In this document: in pieces, positions 26,734-38,088 of the stretch
Position numbering within the stretch: the first letter of the stretch is position 1
Layout of the letters: the number at the start of each line of letters is the position of its first letter
Assembly: GCA_963752815.1 (NCBI GenBank)
Contig: CAVVZI010000001.1
Coordinates: 1-64,000, forward strand
Direction: 5' to 3'
Length of the DNA: 64,000 bases
From: Sva-07 sp963752815
Lineage (GTDB): Bacteria; Actinomycetota; Acidimicrobiia; Acidimicrobiales; Ilumatobacteraceae
Notes under the pieces: generated by a model
The model's database searches: none
The model's input: only the letters and a program-made list of their open reading frames with translations
What the model was told of the DNA's origin: nothing
Made by a program: the position numbers and the translations under genes

Positions 26734-29700
26734 GTGGAACCGGAGACCGTGCACGTCGGTGCAACCGAGCATGCGCCCCCGGGAGCGGAGAGGGAGGCCG
26801 CGCAGGCGCCGCCCGTCGTTGCCGTCGTCGTGGTGCACGAACCCGAAGCGTGGTTCGAGGACACGATCGAGGCGTTCGCCCGCCAGAACTACCCGAACCT
26901 GCGGTTCCTGTTCCTCGTCGTCGACGATCCGACCGGCGATGCGGATCGCGATGTGGCCGGCGGAACGGCCGACGTCACGTTCGCCTCCGTCGAGTCGCGC
27001 ATCACGGCGCGCCTGCCCGACGCCTTCGTCCGACCGGCCACCGGCAATCCGGGATTCGGCGCGGTCGCCAACGAGGTGCTCCGTCTGGTCGAAGGCGAAC
27101 ATGGCCTGTTCCTCGTCTGCCACGACGACATCGCCATGGACCCCGACGCCTTGCGGCTGATGGTCGAGGAGCTCTATCGATCGAATGCCGGCGCGGTCGG
27201 CCCCAAGCTCGTCGATTGGGACGATCCCCGGGTGCTGCACTCCGTCGGCATGGGCGTCGACCGATTCGGCGAGATGGACCACTCGATCGAGCTGGGCGAA
27301 GTCGATCAGGAGCAGCACGACGGCGTCCGCGACGTGTTCGCCGTGCCGAGCGCCTGCATCCTGATCCGCGCCGACCTGTTCCGCGAGCTCGACGGCTTCG
27401 ACGAGACGCTGTCGTTCCACGGTGAGGACGTCGAGCTGTGCTGGAGGATCCACCACAGTGGGGCGCGGGTCGTGGTGGCGCCATCGGCCCGGGTCCGCCA
27501 TCGCGAGGAGCTGCAGCGGCGACGACCCGACCTGCACCACACCCGCCTCGCGGCGCAGCATCGGATGCGCACGGTCGCCACACTGACCGGCGGGGCCCGT
27601 CTGCCCGGTCGCTCGGTCGAGATGGTGTTGCTGACGATGGCCGAGCTCGTCGTCGGTGTGTTCACGGCCACGTTCGGGCAGGCCTGGGCATCGCTGCGGG
27701 CACTCCTGGGCCTCGTCCCGCGCACCCCTGAACTGCTGGCCCGCCGGCGCGCGGTGAAGCCGCTGCGCCGCGTGCCCGAACGCGAGGTCGCCGGCCTGCA
27801 GGTCCGGGGGAGCGCCCGGCTCTCGTCGTACCTGCGCAACCGTGACGTCGCCACCTACGTGTCGCAGGACTCCACCGTGCGCCGGTGGCGCGACGGCACC
27901 ACGGGCCCGGTGATCGCGTGGTTGTGCGTACTGGCCGGCCTGCTGATCGGCAGCCGCATCTTCTTCACCGAGGGCGTTCCGGCGGTCGGTGAGTTCCTGC
28001 CCTTTCCGCGCAGCCCGCGACTCCTGCTCGATTCGTTCCTGTCCGGTTGGAACGGCACGGGCGCCGGCGCCACCGAGGCGAATCCGACGGGTTGGGCGAG
28101 CCTCGCCGGTTTCGCACCGTTCACGCTGTTCCGCATGGGCCTGTTGCAGACGCTCCTCACCGTCGGGCTGCTCATCGTCGGCGTGGGCGGGATGTACAAG
28201 TTCGCCACGATCTTCCCGTCGAGCCGGGCCCGCGTCGGTGCCTTCATCGTGTTCGCCGCGACCCCGTTGATCGGCGGCGCGATGGCCGGCGGCCGGCTCA
28301 CGGTGCTCGTCGTCTACGCCGCGACGCCGTGGATCGTCCATCTGCTGCGCCGTGCCACCGGGCTCGAAACCGCCGATCCCGCCTCCGCCGTGATCGATCT
28401 GACCGACGGTATGGCCACCATCACGTGGCCCGAACGCGTCCGGCGGATCGTCGTGGCCGGGCTCGTCGTCGCGCTCGCCGCCGCCTTCGCCCCGATCGTG
28501 GTCCCGCTCACGATCGTCGTCGCCGCGTGCCTGGCGCTCGGCACCCTGTTGGCCCTCGCTTCGTGGCGGGTGGCCGCGTGGTTCGCGATCTGCGGCATCG
28601 GTGCGGCGTTCGTCGGGGTGCTGCTCAACGTCACCGTGGGTCGCCACGTGGTCGTGGGCCGAACTCGCCGGCGCGCCACCGCTCGGTGATCCCGGCCGGG
28701 GACTGCTCGCCCTGGCATCGTTCGAGATCGGGCCGACCGACCTCGCCGTGCTCGCCGTCGCCCTGTTCGTCCCCGTGGTCGTGGCGATCGCCCTGGCCAA
28801 GGCGTGGCGCCTGACCTGGGCGGTGCGTGCCGCCGTGCTGGTGATCGTGTTCGGCGCACTCGCCGTGCTCGGCGACCGCGGGACCCTGCCGTTCGACGTG
28901 CCCGAGGCCGGCGTGCTGCTGGTGCCCGTCGCGTTCGGCGTGTCGGTCTCGGCGGGAGCCCTGTTCGCCGGATTCGAGCTCGACGTGCGCGACGCCGGTT
29001 TCGGGTGGCGCCAGCCGCTCGGGATCCTGGCGATGGTCGCCGTCGTGGTCGGCGTCGTCCCGGGAATCCTGGCCATGGGCGACGGTCGGTGGAGCACGCC
29101 CGACACGACCCTCGGCCGGTTGATGAACGCCTGGCTGGTCGACCAGCCGACCGACGGTGACTATCGGGTGCTGCTGCTCGGCGACTCGCGGGTGCTCCCG
29201 GTCCCGTCGACCGAGTATCGGGACGGATTGTCGTGGGCCATCATCGACGACGGTGATCTCGACGTCCGCGATCGGTGGGCCGCCCCCTCGACCCCGGCCG
29301 CGGACATCGTCACCGAGGCCCTCGACCAGATCTCGTCGTCGTCGACGCTGCGCGCCGGCCGCCTGCTCGCCCCGCTCGGGATCCGCTACATCGTCATCCC
29401 CGAGTTCGACGGGGTCAACTCGACCACCGACGAGCCGATCGCCATCGCCGACGGACTCCCCGCCGCGCTCGACGATCAGCTCGACCTGTCCTCGGTGACG
29501 GGCGGATTCCCGACGTTGGAGATCTACGAGAACGGCGCCTGGCTGCCGACGGTCAGCCTGCTCGGCGGGGCGACGGCCGCGGCGAGCCAGACGGCGGGGA
29601 CCGAAGCGCTGCTGCGTGCGGATCTCACCGATGCCGCGCCGATCATGCCCGGCGCCGACCAGTTCGACGTCGCCACCGCCGACGTGACCGCCGGCGTCGT

Positions 29701-30049
29701 CCAGCTCGGCGTGCCCTACGACCCGAACTGGGTCCTCAGCGTCGACGGCGCCGACATCGCGGCCCGCCGATCGTTCGGCATCAGCACCGCCTTCGACGTC
29801 GCCGCGCCGGGTGTCGCGGAGCTCCGGTACGACACCCCGACCGAGCGGGCGCTCCTCATCGGACTCCAGGTCGCGCTGTGGGCCGGAGCGATCTTCATCG
29901 CATTGAAGATCCGGGTCCCGCGGGCGCGCCGAGTCCGTTCGTACGCCGTCGACGAGACCCTGATCGTGTTGCCGGCGGACGGGGATGTACCCGGGCCACC
30001 ACCGTTCGTCGCGTCCGGCGGCACGGGCGCCGAGAGGGTGACGCCGTGA
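26734..30049 (+). pseudogene. Large GT2 glycosyltransferase fused to a multi-pass membrane region, frameshifted
   Basis: About 1104 aa when corrected. Residues 25-290 form a GT2 domain: VVAVVVVHEPEAWFEDTIEAF, FLVCHDDIAMDPDALRLM (the DxD region as HDDI) and LDGFDETLSFHGEDVELCWR (the ED motif). Then about a dozen membrane helices follow (VIAWLCVLAGLLIGS, LLTVGLLIVGVGGMY, VVALAAAFAPIVVPLTIVV and others), an external domain and a last helix near the C-terminus. Such proteins are conserved in actinobacteria beside DUF5719 genes. The frame breaks near 28637-28650; one extra base explains it. GTG 26734 has TAGCCT 9 nt upstream. The TGA overlaps the next GTG. Confidence 0.85.
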
Positions 30050-31512
30050 TCCGTCGTGCCATTCCGGCCCTGGTCGTCGTGATCCTCGGGTTGACCGCGT
30101 TGTTCGTGGTCGGCCGCGACACACCGACGGCGGATCCGGCAACGTTCGCGCTCCAGTCCGGGAGCTGGATGCCACACGTCAACGACACCGACAAGCTGAC
30201 GGGCAGCTGGTTCTGCCCCGGAGTGCCGGCCTCCGGCGAGGAAGGGGTGGGTGGCGAGGTGGTCGTCTCGAACCGCGCCGGCGACCAGCTGGTCGGACGA
30301 TTCAGCGTGCTCACGCCCGACGGCGTCGCCGCGACGCAGGACTTCACCGTCGAGCCGTGGTCGCGGAACACCATCGACGTCTCGGCGCTGGCCACCGCGC
30401 CGTTCGTGAGCGTCGTCGTCGAACTCGACGGCGGAGGCGGGCTCGTCGAGCAGCGCGCCCTCCACCCCGCCGGGAACTCGGTCGCTCCGTGCTCCAACGA
30501 CACGTCCGACACGTGGTACCTCGCCGACGGGTTCACCGTCGACGGCAGCGTGGAGTCGCTCATCCTGTCCAACCCGTACGACGACGTCGCCATCGCGCAG
30601 TTGACGTTCGCCACCGAGTCGGGCGAGTCGTCGCCGTCGGCCTTCCGCGGATTCCCGATCCCACCGCGCTCGGTGAAGGTGATCCCGCTCGCCGATCCCG
30701 CACTCGGCGTCCAGGACGAGCCGGTCATCGCCGTCGAGGTCACCACGACGACCGGCCGGATCGTGCTCGGCCGGGCCCAGCACTACCTGGGCGGTGGACG
30801 ACTCGGCTACGAGGTCACGCTCGCCGCCCCGGCGCCGCGGGACCAGTACTGGTTCGCCGACGGCGAGCAGGGTGACGGCATCACCGAGACGTACGCCATC
30901 TACAACCCGACCGATGCCGACGTCGACGTCGACGCCGTGTTCCTCGGACTGCCGGTCGAAGCGAACTTCGGCGGGATCCCGACGATCACCGTTCCCTCGC
31001 GCCGCGTGGTCGTGTTCGACCCGACCGACGAGCAATACGCCGGAACGGTGCCGGACGGGCGTCATGCCGTCGTCTTCTCGACGCTCGCCGAGCCCTCGAT
31101 CGTCGTCGAACGGGCGCTCACGCGACCTGCCGACGACTCCGTGGCCACCTCGGTCGTCCTCGGGGCGCCGCCGCGCGAGGACGGTTTCGTCGCCACCCAG
31201 TGGCACCTGGGCATCGGGCCGAGCGACCCGACAACTGCCGCGCTCGTGGTCTACAACGTCGACAACGTCGATGGCACCGTCACCGTCGAGGCCGTCGGCC
31301 CGGGCGGACCGACGGCGATCGAGGGGCTGAGCGACATCCCCATCGGGCCCGGCGCGGTGCTCACGATCGACCTCACGGCACCCGACGCGCTGAACCGTGA
31401 ACTGATCCTCACGGCATCCAACCGGGTCTTCGTCGAACGTTCGCTCTCCCGCGGTGGCGACCTGTCCGGTCGGTCGAGTTCCTGGGCCGTGCCGTCGTCG
31501 GCCTCGTCGTGA
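30046..31512 (+). CDS. DUF5719-like exported protein
   Basis: A 488-aa protein with an N-terminal membrane anchor or signal (IRRAIPALVVVILGLTALFVVG) and a long external region of beta-rich repeats. These carry recurring phrases such as EEGVGGEVVVSNRAGDQLV, SLILSNPYDDVAIAQLTF and TYAIYNPTDADVDVDAVF, each a short 'N-P' beta-sandwich motif. It looks like the actinobacterial DUF5719 family, commonly encoded right after a large GT2/membrane protein; that name is from memory of gene order and composition. The function is unknown, probably in the envelope. The GTG at 30046 overlaps the previous stop, fixing the start and implying coupling. Confidence 0.78.
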   Translation: MIRRAIPALVVVILGLTALFVVGRDTPTADPATFALQSGSWMPHVNDTDKLTGSWFCPGVPASGEEGVGGEVVVSNRAGDQLVGRFSVLTPDGVAATQDFTVEPWSRNTIDVSALATAPFVSVVVELDGGGGLVEQRALHPAGNSVAPCSNDTSDTWYLADGFTVDGSVESLILSNPYDDVAIAQLTFATESGESSPSAFRGFPIPPRSVKVIPLADPALGVQDEPVIAVEVTTTTGRIVLGRAQHYLGGGRLGYEVTLAAPAPRDQYWFADGEQGDGITETYAIYNPTDADVDVDAVFLGLPVEANFGGIPTITVPSRRVVVFDPTDEQYAGTVPDGRHAVVFSTLAEPSIVVERALTRPADDSVATSVVLGAPPREDGFVATQWHLGIGPSDPTTAALVVYNVDNVDGTVTVEAVGPGGPTAIEGLSDIPIGPGAVLTIDLTAPDALNRELILTASNRVFVERSLSRGGDLSGRSSSWAVPSSASS

Positions 31513-31532
31513 CGATTCGTTAGCCTGCGTTC

Positions 31533-31988
31533 GTGGATCGGGTCGTCGTCGCCGTCGCCATCATCGCGGTGGTCGCCGTCGTCGCCGTGATCGCCCGCTC
31601 GCGGCGGACACCCGATGCTCCGACGCAGCGGACGACCGCCATCCCCGACCAACTCGACCGGTCCGACTTCGACCGTCCGGACGCGCCGTGGCTGGTCGCC
31701 GTGTTCAGTTCGGCGACGTGCGACGTGTGCCGGAGCGTCGTCGACAAGGCGCGGGTGCTCGAGAGTCGTGACGTCGCCGTGGTCGACGTCGAGTACCTGA
31801 CGGCACGATCGTTGCACGAGCGCTATGCGATCGCCGTGGTGCCGACGTTGGTCGTGGCCGACGCCCGAGGTGTCAGCCGCGCCGGTTTCGTCGGGCCGAT
31901 GTCGGCCACCGATCTGTGGGCGGCCGTGGCCGAATGCCGGCAGCCGGGCACGTCGCCCGAGCCCGATCTGGGCCGTACCCGACCCTGA
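31533..31988 (+). CDS. Membrane-anchored thioredoxin-like protein
   Basis: A 151-aa protein: an N-terminal membrane helix (VVVAVAIIAVVAVVAVIA), a short linker, then a thioredoxin fold with WLVAVFSSATCDVCRSVVDKA. The active site is therefore CDVC rather than CGPC. YAIAVVPTLVVADARG supplies the cis-Pro (VPT) of the fold. It probably acts as a thiol-disulfide exchange protein at the membrane. The orientation of the helix is not decided, so the fold could face the periplasm-like side or the cytoplasm. GTG 31533 has TAGCCT 6 nt upstream (31521-31526). Its C-terminus nearly meets the convergent ftsH. Confidence 0.82.
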   Translation: MDRVVVAVAIIAVVAVVAVIARSRRTPDAPTQRTTAIPDQLDRSDFDRPDAPWLVAVFSSATCDVCRSVVDKARVLESRDVAVVDVEYLTARSLHERYAIAVVPTLVVADARGVSRAGFVGPMSATDLWAAVAECRQPGTSPEPDLGRTRP

Positions 31989-32000
31989 CGCGAGGCCCCG

Positions 32001-33983
<1,983 letters not shown>

Positions 33984-33990
33984 GGGAGAC

Positions 33991-33996
33991 ATGCTA
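33991..33996 (-). promoter_or_regulatory. Putative -10 box of ftsH
   Basis: TAGCAT on the minus strand, 7 nt before ATG 33983. It overlaps an alternative upstream ATG at 33992, which would leave no room for a promoter there, so the shorter FtsH is preferred. Confidence 0.45.
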
Positions 33997-34116
33997 CGGG
34001 GCTTGCGGATCGTTGACAGGCCAGGGTTCCCCGCAAGATCCACCCGCAACGTCCAATGGCAATTTCTGCCGCAATATCAAACCCGAGCATCCACCCCCAG
34101 TGCGATGGTCGCGTCA

Positions 34117-34122
34117 TAGATT
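34117..34122 (+). promoter_or_regulatory. Putative -10 box of the DUF3499 gene
   Basis: TAGATT, 6 nt before the ATG at 34129, in a relatively AT-rich 145-nt region between ftsH and this divergent gene. Confidence 0.45.
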
Positions 34123-34128
34123 CACACG

Positions 34129-34377
34129 ATGGTCGCCGGGATTTCATCGTTCGGGAATCGTCGCCTCTGCTCACGTCCGGGGTGCTCCGAACGCGCCGCG
34201 GTGACGCTCACGTACGACTACAGCCGGTCGCACGTCTGGCTCGACGAACTGCTCGCCGAGCGTGACCCGCACGCCTACGACCTGTGTGTGCGCCATGCGG
34301 CCCGGTTGTCGGTCCCGCACGGCTGGATGCTCGACGATCGCCGCCGCGTCGACCATCCGATCCTGCTCGCCGTCTGA
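34129..34377 (+). CDS. DUF3499-family small zinc-binding protein
   Basis: An 82-aa protein. RLCSRPGCSERAAVTLTYDYS begins with a CxxxxC pair and continues with DPHAYDLCVRHAARLSVPHGW, where a second Cys and two His complete a likely zinc site (C-x4-C ... C-x2-H). This matches the small DUF3499 proteins found across actinobacteria, usually near phosphomannomutase, DUF5719 and whiB genes. The function is unknown; a structural zinc and a cytoplasmic location are inferred. The ATG at 34129 is supported by a TAGATT box 6 nt upstream. No whiB gene is seen beside it here. Confidence 0.82.
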   Translation: MVAGISSFGNRRLCSRPGCSERAAVTLTYDYSRSHVWLDELLAERDPHAYDLCVRHAARLSVPHGWMLDDRRRVDHPILLAV

Positions 34378-34402
34378 CCGTCGCTGTCGAGACTGCCTAC
34401 AC

Positions 34403-34458
34403 CTCGTTTGCGTCAAGAAATCTGAGACCCGTTCCTCAGATTTCCCGACGCAAACGAG
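34403..34458. repeat. Long palindrome, family 1, copy B
   Basis: Outer arms CTCGTTTGCGTC (34403-34414) and GACGCAAACGAG (34447-34458), and inner arms AAATCTGAG (34417-34425) and CTCAGATTT (34434-34442). It shares the outer arms with copy A at 2381-2436, and the right flank is also similar (GAT..TG....TTCGG). It lies between the DUF3499 gene and the protease gene, both on the plus strand, where it could end the first transcript. Confidence 0.8.
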
Positions 34459-34520
34459 GATCTGGCGGAGTTCGGTTTGGCGGGCTCGTGGGCCGACGTT
34501 CCGTCGCCATCGTGCGCCGG

Positions 34521-34526
34521 TAGTGT
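34521..34526 (+). promoter_or_regulatory. Putative -10 box deciding the CPBP protease start
   Basis: TAGTGT lies 8 nt before GTG 34535. The alternative in-frame GTG at 34523 falls inside the hexamer and is unlikely. Confidence 0.45.
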
Positions 34527-34534
34527 CACGGGTC

Positions 34535-35284
34535 GTGGCCGATCCGACGTCACGCGGCGCGTTCCGCCCGACCGGCAACCCGATCCGAGCCGCCGCGGCT
34601 CCCCCGATCGACCTCAGGGTCGCGCTGATCACCTTCGTGGTGTCGTGGGCGGTCGCCCAGGTCGTGTCGTCGGTGGTGCTCGCCGCGCTCGGCGGCGGCA
34701 CGGACGTCGCCGATGTGTCGATCGGGGTTCTGGGGGCGTCGCTGGCCGCGGCGTGGGTCTGTTATCTGGTCGGCATGTGGATCGCGTCGGACCAGGTCGG
34801 CACCGGTCGGTTCGCCGACGACTACGGGCTGGAGTTCCGGCCGATCGACCTGCTCGGCGTGGGCATCGGCGTGCTGTCGCAGCTCGTCGTGGTCAACTTG
34901 GTCTACCTGCTCCTGCAGTGGCTCTGGCCGGCCACCTTCACCGACGATCGATTGCAGGAGAACGCCAAGGACCTCATCGACCGGGCGACGGGCGGGTCCG
35001 CCGTCCTGCTCATCGTGCTCGTGGGTGTCGGCGCGCCGATCGTCGAGGAACTGTTCTACCGCGGCCTGCTCCAGCGGTCGTTGCTCGCCCGCTACAGCGA
35101 CGGGCTCGTCGTGGTGGGGGTGGCGCTGCTGTTCGCCCTCGTCCACTTCCGCGTGGTGGAGTACCCGGGTCTGTTCGTGTTCGGCCTGATCCTCGGCTTC
35201 TGTGCGATGCGCACCGGCCGCCTCGGCATGTCGATCTGCGCGCACATCGGCTTCAACCTGACCGGGCTCGTACTGGCCTGGTGA
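34535..35284 (+). CDS. CPBP-family intramembrane metalloprotease
   Basis: A 249-aa protein with about seven membrane helices and the three CPBP (Abi/Rce1-like) motifs: EELFYRGLLQRSLLAR (EExxxR), LVHFRVVEYPGLFVFGLILG (with the His of motif 2) and CAHIGFNLTGLVLAW (HxxxN). These residues form the metal site of intramembrane endopeptidases of the Rce1 type. In bacteria the roles include processing of peptides or immunity to bacteriocins; the substrate here is unknown. The start is GTG 34535, chosen from the -10 box spacing. It lies between the DUF3499 gene and a large GT-C-like membrane protein. Confidence 0.88.
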   Translation: MADPTSRGAFRPTGNPIRAAAAPPIDLRVALITFVVSWAVAQVVSSVVLAALGGGTDVADVSIGVLGASLAAAWVCYLVGMWIASDQVGTGRFADDYGLEFRPIDLLGVGIGVLSQLVVVNLVYLLLQWLWPATFTDDRLQENAKDLIDRATGGSAVLLIVLVGVGAPIVEELFYRGLLQRSLLARYSDGLVVVGVALLFALVHFRVVEYPGLFVFGLILGFCAMRTGRLGMSICAHIGFNLTGLVLAW

Positions 35285-35367
35285 GCGAGACGGTGAACGG
35301 CACGACAACCGACGACGCGTCGGGCAGATCAGCGGCCATGATGGTGGACGCGTTCGAGCGCGGATGA
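35281..35367 (+). CDS. Possible 28-residue translationally coupled peptide
   Basis: A GTG at 35281 overlaps the TGA of the protease gene (GTGA), and the frame runs 28 codons to a TGA just before the next gene. The peptide is polar (VSETVNGTTTDDASG at the start). The overlap is the same pattern as in real coupled genes here, but nothing else supports it. It may be chance. Confidence 0.2.
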   Translation: MSETVNGTTTDDASGRSAAMMVDAFERG

Positions 35368-35371
35368 CGTG

Positions 35372-38044
35372 ATGAGTGATGACCTGAAGGAACCGGGGTC
35401 GCCTGTCGAGGGTGATGTGATCGACTGGTACGACCGCGCCTACCCGGCCGACGGGGCTGCGGTCGAGGGCGATGACACGGTGCTCGACGAGGATTCGGCG
35501 CCGCCGGTCGCATCTCCGTGGTACCGACGGGCGGCGCGGCGGGTCGTGCGGCGCCCGGTCGCCTGGTGGCAGCGGCCGTGGACCAACGAGCGGGTGGTCC
35601 GGGTGCTCGTCACGTCCACGGTGCTGGTCACCTCCACGGTCGTCATGATGATGGTCGTCCACCTGAACCCGTTCTCGCCGAGCAGCGACCTCGTGTTCGA
35701 CCAGACGACCCCCACCGGCGGCGACATGGGCGCTCACGTGTGGGCGCCCGCCTATCTCCGCGACCACCTGCTCCCGCACTTCCAGTTGTCGGGCTGGAGC
35801 ATGGACTGGTACGGCGGCCTGCCGATCTATCGCTTCTACATGGTCGTTCCCGCGCTGGCCATCGTGGCCCTCGACGTGATCCTCCCGTACGGGGTGGCGT
35901 TCAAGCTCGTGGCGATCTCCGGGCTGCTGCTCTTCCCGATCGCCTGCTGGACGTTCGGCCGGCTCGCTGCCTTCCGCCACCCGATCCCCGAACTGTTCGC
36001 GATCGCGGGGCTCTGCTTCCTGCTCGACGAGAGCTACCAGATCTACGGCGGCAACGTGAAGTCCACGATGGCGGGGGAGTTCTCGTTCTCGATCGCCCTC
36101 ACGCTGGCGATGTTCGGGCTCGGCCTGCTCGCGGCCGGGCTGCGGACGGGGAAGTACCGCGTCTCCGCGTCGATCGTGCTGTCGTTGGCCGCGGTCTCGC
36201 ACGGCATCGTGCTGATCTTCGTCGCCGTCAGCGCGATCATCCTGTGCCTCGTCTGGATCGACCGAAAACGGTTCGTCTACGCCATCACGACCGGTGCCAC
36301 GACGCTGCTGCTGTCGGCCTGGTGGGTCGGCCCGTTCCTGTTCGGTCATCAGTACATGACCGACATGAAGTACGGGTTCCGCCCCGAGGGCGCGAGCGAT
36401 TCGTTCTACGACATGTTCTTCCCGCTCACCACGACGCTCGACATCATCATCACGACGCTGGCGATCGTCGGGTTCGTGGCGATGATCATGCGCCGCAACC
36501 TCACCGGTACGGCGATGGGGCTGATCGGCATCGCGTTCATCGGTCTCGTGTACATGACGCGCGACAGCCTGCCGCTCATCGGCCTGCTGTGGAACCCGCG
36601 ACTGCTCCCGTTCGTCTACCTCATGCGCTACCTGCTGATGATGATCGGCGCGCTGGAGGTCATCGGCTGGGTGGTCAACGCCGTCCGCGGCAGGCTGGCC
36701 TCCGAGCAGATGACGGTGTACGAGGGTGCGATCGCGGCGGGGATGATCACCCTGTCGTGCCTCGTCGTGTTCGGCTGGATGTACGAGATGCTGCCGTTCG
36801 ACGGCCGGGTCAAGAGCGGCGACTCGACGGTGTACGCCTGGGGTCCGTTCCACAAGACGCCGACGGCCGGTCGGGCCGTGGCCGATGGATGGACGCGCTA
36901 CAACATGGTCGGCTACGAGGGACGTTCGGCGTACCCCGAATACCACGACGTGGTGCAGACCATGGACGAGATCGGCAAGGAGCGCGGCTGCGGCCGGGCG
37001 CTGTGGGAGAACAACGAGGACAACGGCCAGTACGGCACGACGATGGCGTTGATGCTGCTGCCGCACTGGACCGACGGCTGCATCGCGTCGATGGAGGGCC
37101 TGTTCTTCGAGGCGTCGGGCACCACGCCGTACCACTTCCTGACGGCGGCGGCGATGTCCAAGAGCTCGTCGAACCCGGTGCGCCAGCTCCGCTACGTGAA
37201 CAACGACGCCAGCGTCGGCGTGCCCGAGATGGCCGACCTCGGCGTCCGCTATCTGATGGTCCGCACCGACGAGGCCAAGGCCCAGGCCGCCGGGAACGAT
37301 CGGTTGCAACTGGTCGCCAGCTCGGGTCCGTGGGACATCTACGAGCTCGGCGAGGCCCGGATCGTCGAAGCGCTGAAGGTGCAACCGGTGGTCGTCGAGC
37401 CGCGTTCGGGTGACCAGCGGGAACGCAATCTCGAGGTCGGCACGAGTTGGTTCCAGCAGCAGGAGGACTGGGCGGCGCGGCCGGCCAACGACGGGCCCGC
37501 CGACTGGCAGCGCATCCCGGTCGAGGTCGACATGGCGGCGCGGGTCGGCGAGCCGGGCGACCGCAGCCGCAACGTCGACTACGTCGTGCCCGCCGAGCCG
37601 ATCGACGTCGTCGACCTCCCGGAGATCACGGTGTCCGACGTCGAGATCGGCGAGCAGTCGGTCCACTTCCACGTCGACCAGATCGGCGTCCCGGTGCTGG
37701 TCCGGGTGAGCTACTTCCCGAACTGGCAGGCGCACGGCGCCGAGGGGCCGTACCGGGTGGCCCCCAACTTCATGGTCGTCGTCCCCACCTCGAACGACGT
37801 CAGCCTCACCTACGAGCGCTCCTCGCTCGACTGGTTCTTCTACGCCCTCACGCTCTGTGGAATCGCCCTGTGCTTCTACTGGCGCCGCCGCGGCGACATG
37901 ATCTACCCCGACGCCATCGATGTCGACGCCCGGCCCGCCGATGAGCAGCCGGTCGGCGAGCTGGTCGATCCGCTGGTTGATCCGCCGGTCGATGAACCGG
38001 TCGAGCCGCTGGTCAGCGCACCCGTGGACGGTCCGCTCGGGTGA
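35372..38044 (+). CDS. Large GT-C-like membrane protein (6-PTPS-related family)
   Basis: An 890-aa integral membrane protein. A 90-residue cytoplasmic N-terminus leads to a first helix (VLVTSTVLVTSTVVMMMVV). The motif GGDMGAHVWAPAYLRDHLLPH then follows with the acidic residues expected in the first external loop of GT-C glycosyltransferases. About a dozen more helices come before an external domain (about 480-820) and a last helix (FFYALTLCGIALCFYW). It resembles the '6-pyruvoyl-tetrahydropterin synthase-related' membrane family, a misleading name. The tail after it is a Pro/Val/Asp repeat (DPLVDPPVDEPVEPLV). It probably transfers a lipid-linked sugar outside the membrane. Confidence 0.8.
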   Translation: MSDDLKEPGSPVEGDVIDWYDRAYPADGAAVEGDDTVLDEDSAPPVASPWYRRAARRVVRRPVAWWQRPWTNERVVRVLVTSTVLVTSTVVMMMVVHLNPFSPSSDLVFDQTTPTGGDMGAHVWAPAYLRDHLLPHFQLSGWSMDWYGGLPIYRFYMVVPALAIVALDVILPYGVAFKLVAISGLLLFPIACWTFGRLAAFRHPIPELFAIAGLCFLLDESYQIYGGNVKSTMAGEFSFSIALTLAMFGLGLLAAGLRTGKYRVSASIVLSLAAVSHGIVLIFVAVSAIILCLVWIDRKRFVYAITTGATTLLLSAWWVGPFLFGHQYMTDMKYGFRPEGASDSFYDMFFPLTTTLDIIITTLAIVGFVAMIMRRNLTGTAMGLIGIAFIGLVYMTRDSLPLIGLLWNPRLLPFVYLMRYLLMMIGALEVIGWVVNAVRGRLASEQMTVYEGAIAAGMITLSCLVVFGWMYEMLPFDGRVKSGDSTVYAWGPFHKTPTAGRAVADGWTRYNMVGYEGRSAYPEYHDVVQTMDEIGKERGCGRALWENNEDNGQYGTTMALMLLPHWTDGCIASMEGLFFEASGTTPYHFLTAAAMSKSSSNPVRQLRYVNNDASVGVPEMADLGVRYLMVRTDEAKAQAAGNDRLQLVASSGPWDIYELGEARIVEALKVQPVVVEPRSGDQRERNLEVGTSWFQQQEDWAARPANDGPADWQRIPVEVDMAARVGEPGDRSRNVDYVVPAEPIDVVDLPEITVSDVEIGEQSVHFHVDQIGVPVLVRVSYFPNWQAHGAEGPYRVAPNFMVVVPTSNDVSLTYERSSLDWFFYALTLCGIALCFYWRRRGDMIYPDAIDVDARPADEQPVGELVDPLVDPPVDEPVEPLVSAPVDGPLG

Positions 38045-38088
38045 AATCCGAGGCCACGCCTGGCCCGGGCGATAGCGTCTCGGCCGTC

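Noticed and set aside
34550..37735. Long minus-strand open frame (about 1061 codons) opposite the protease and GT-C-like genes
   Set aside because: Composition is Arg/Asp/His-rich and low in hydrophobic residues, with no motif; it is the complement of well-supported membrane proteins in GC-rich DNA.
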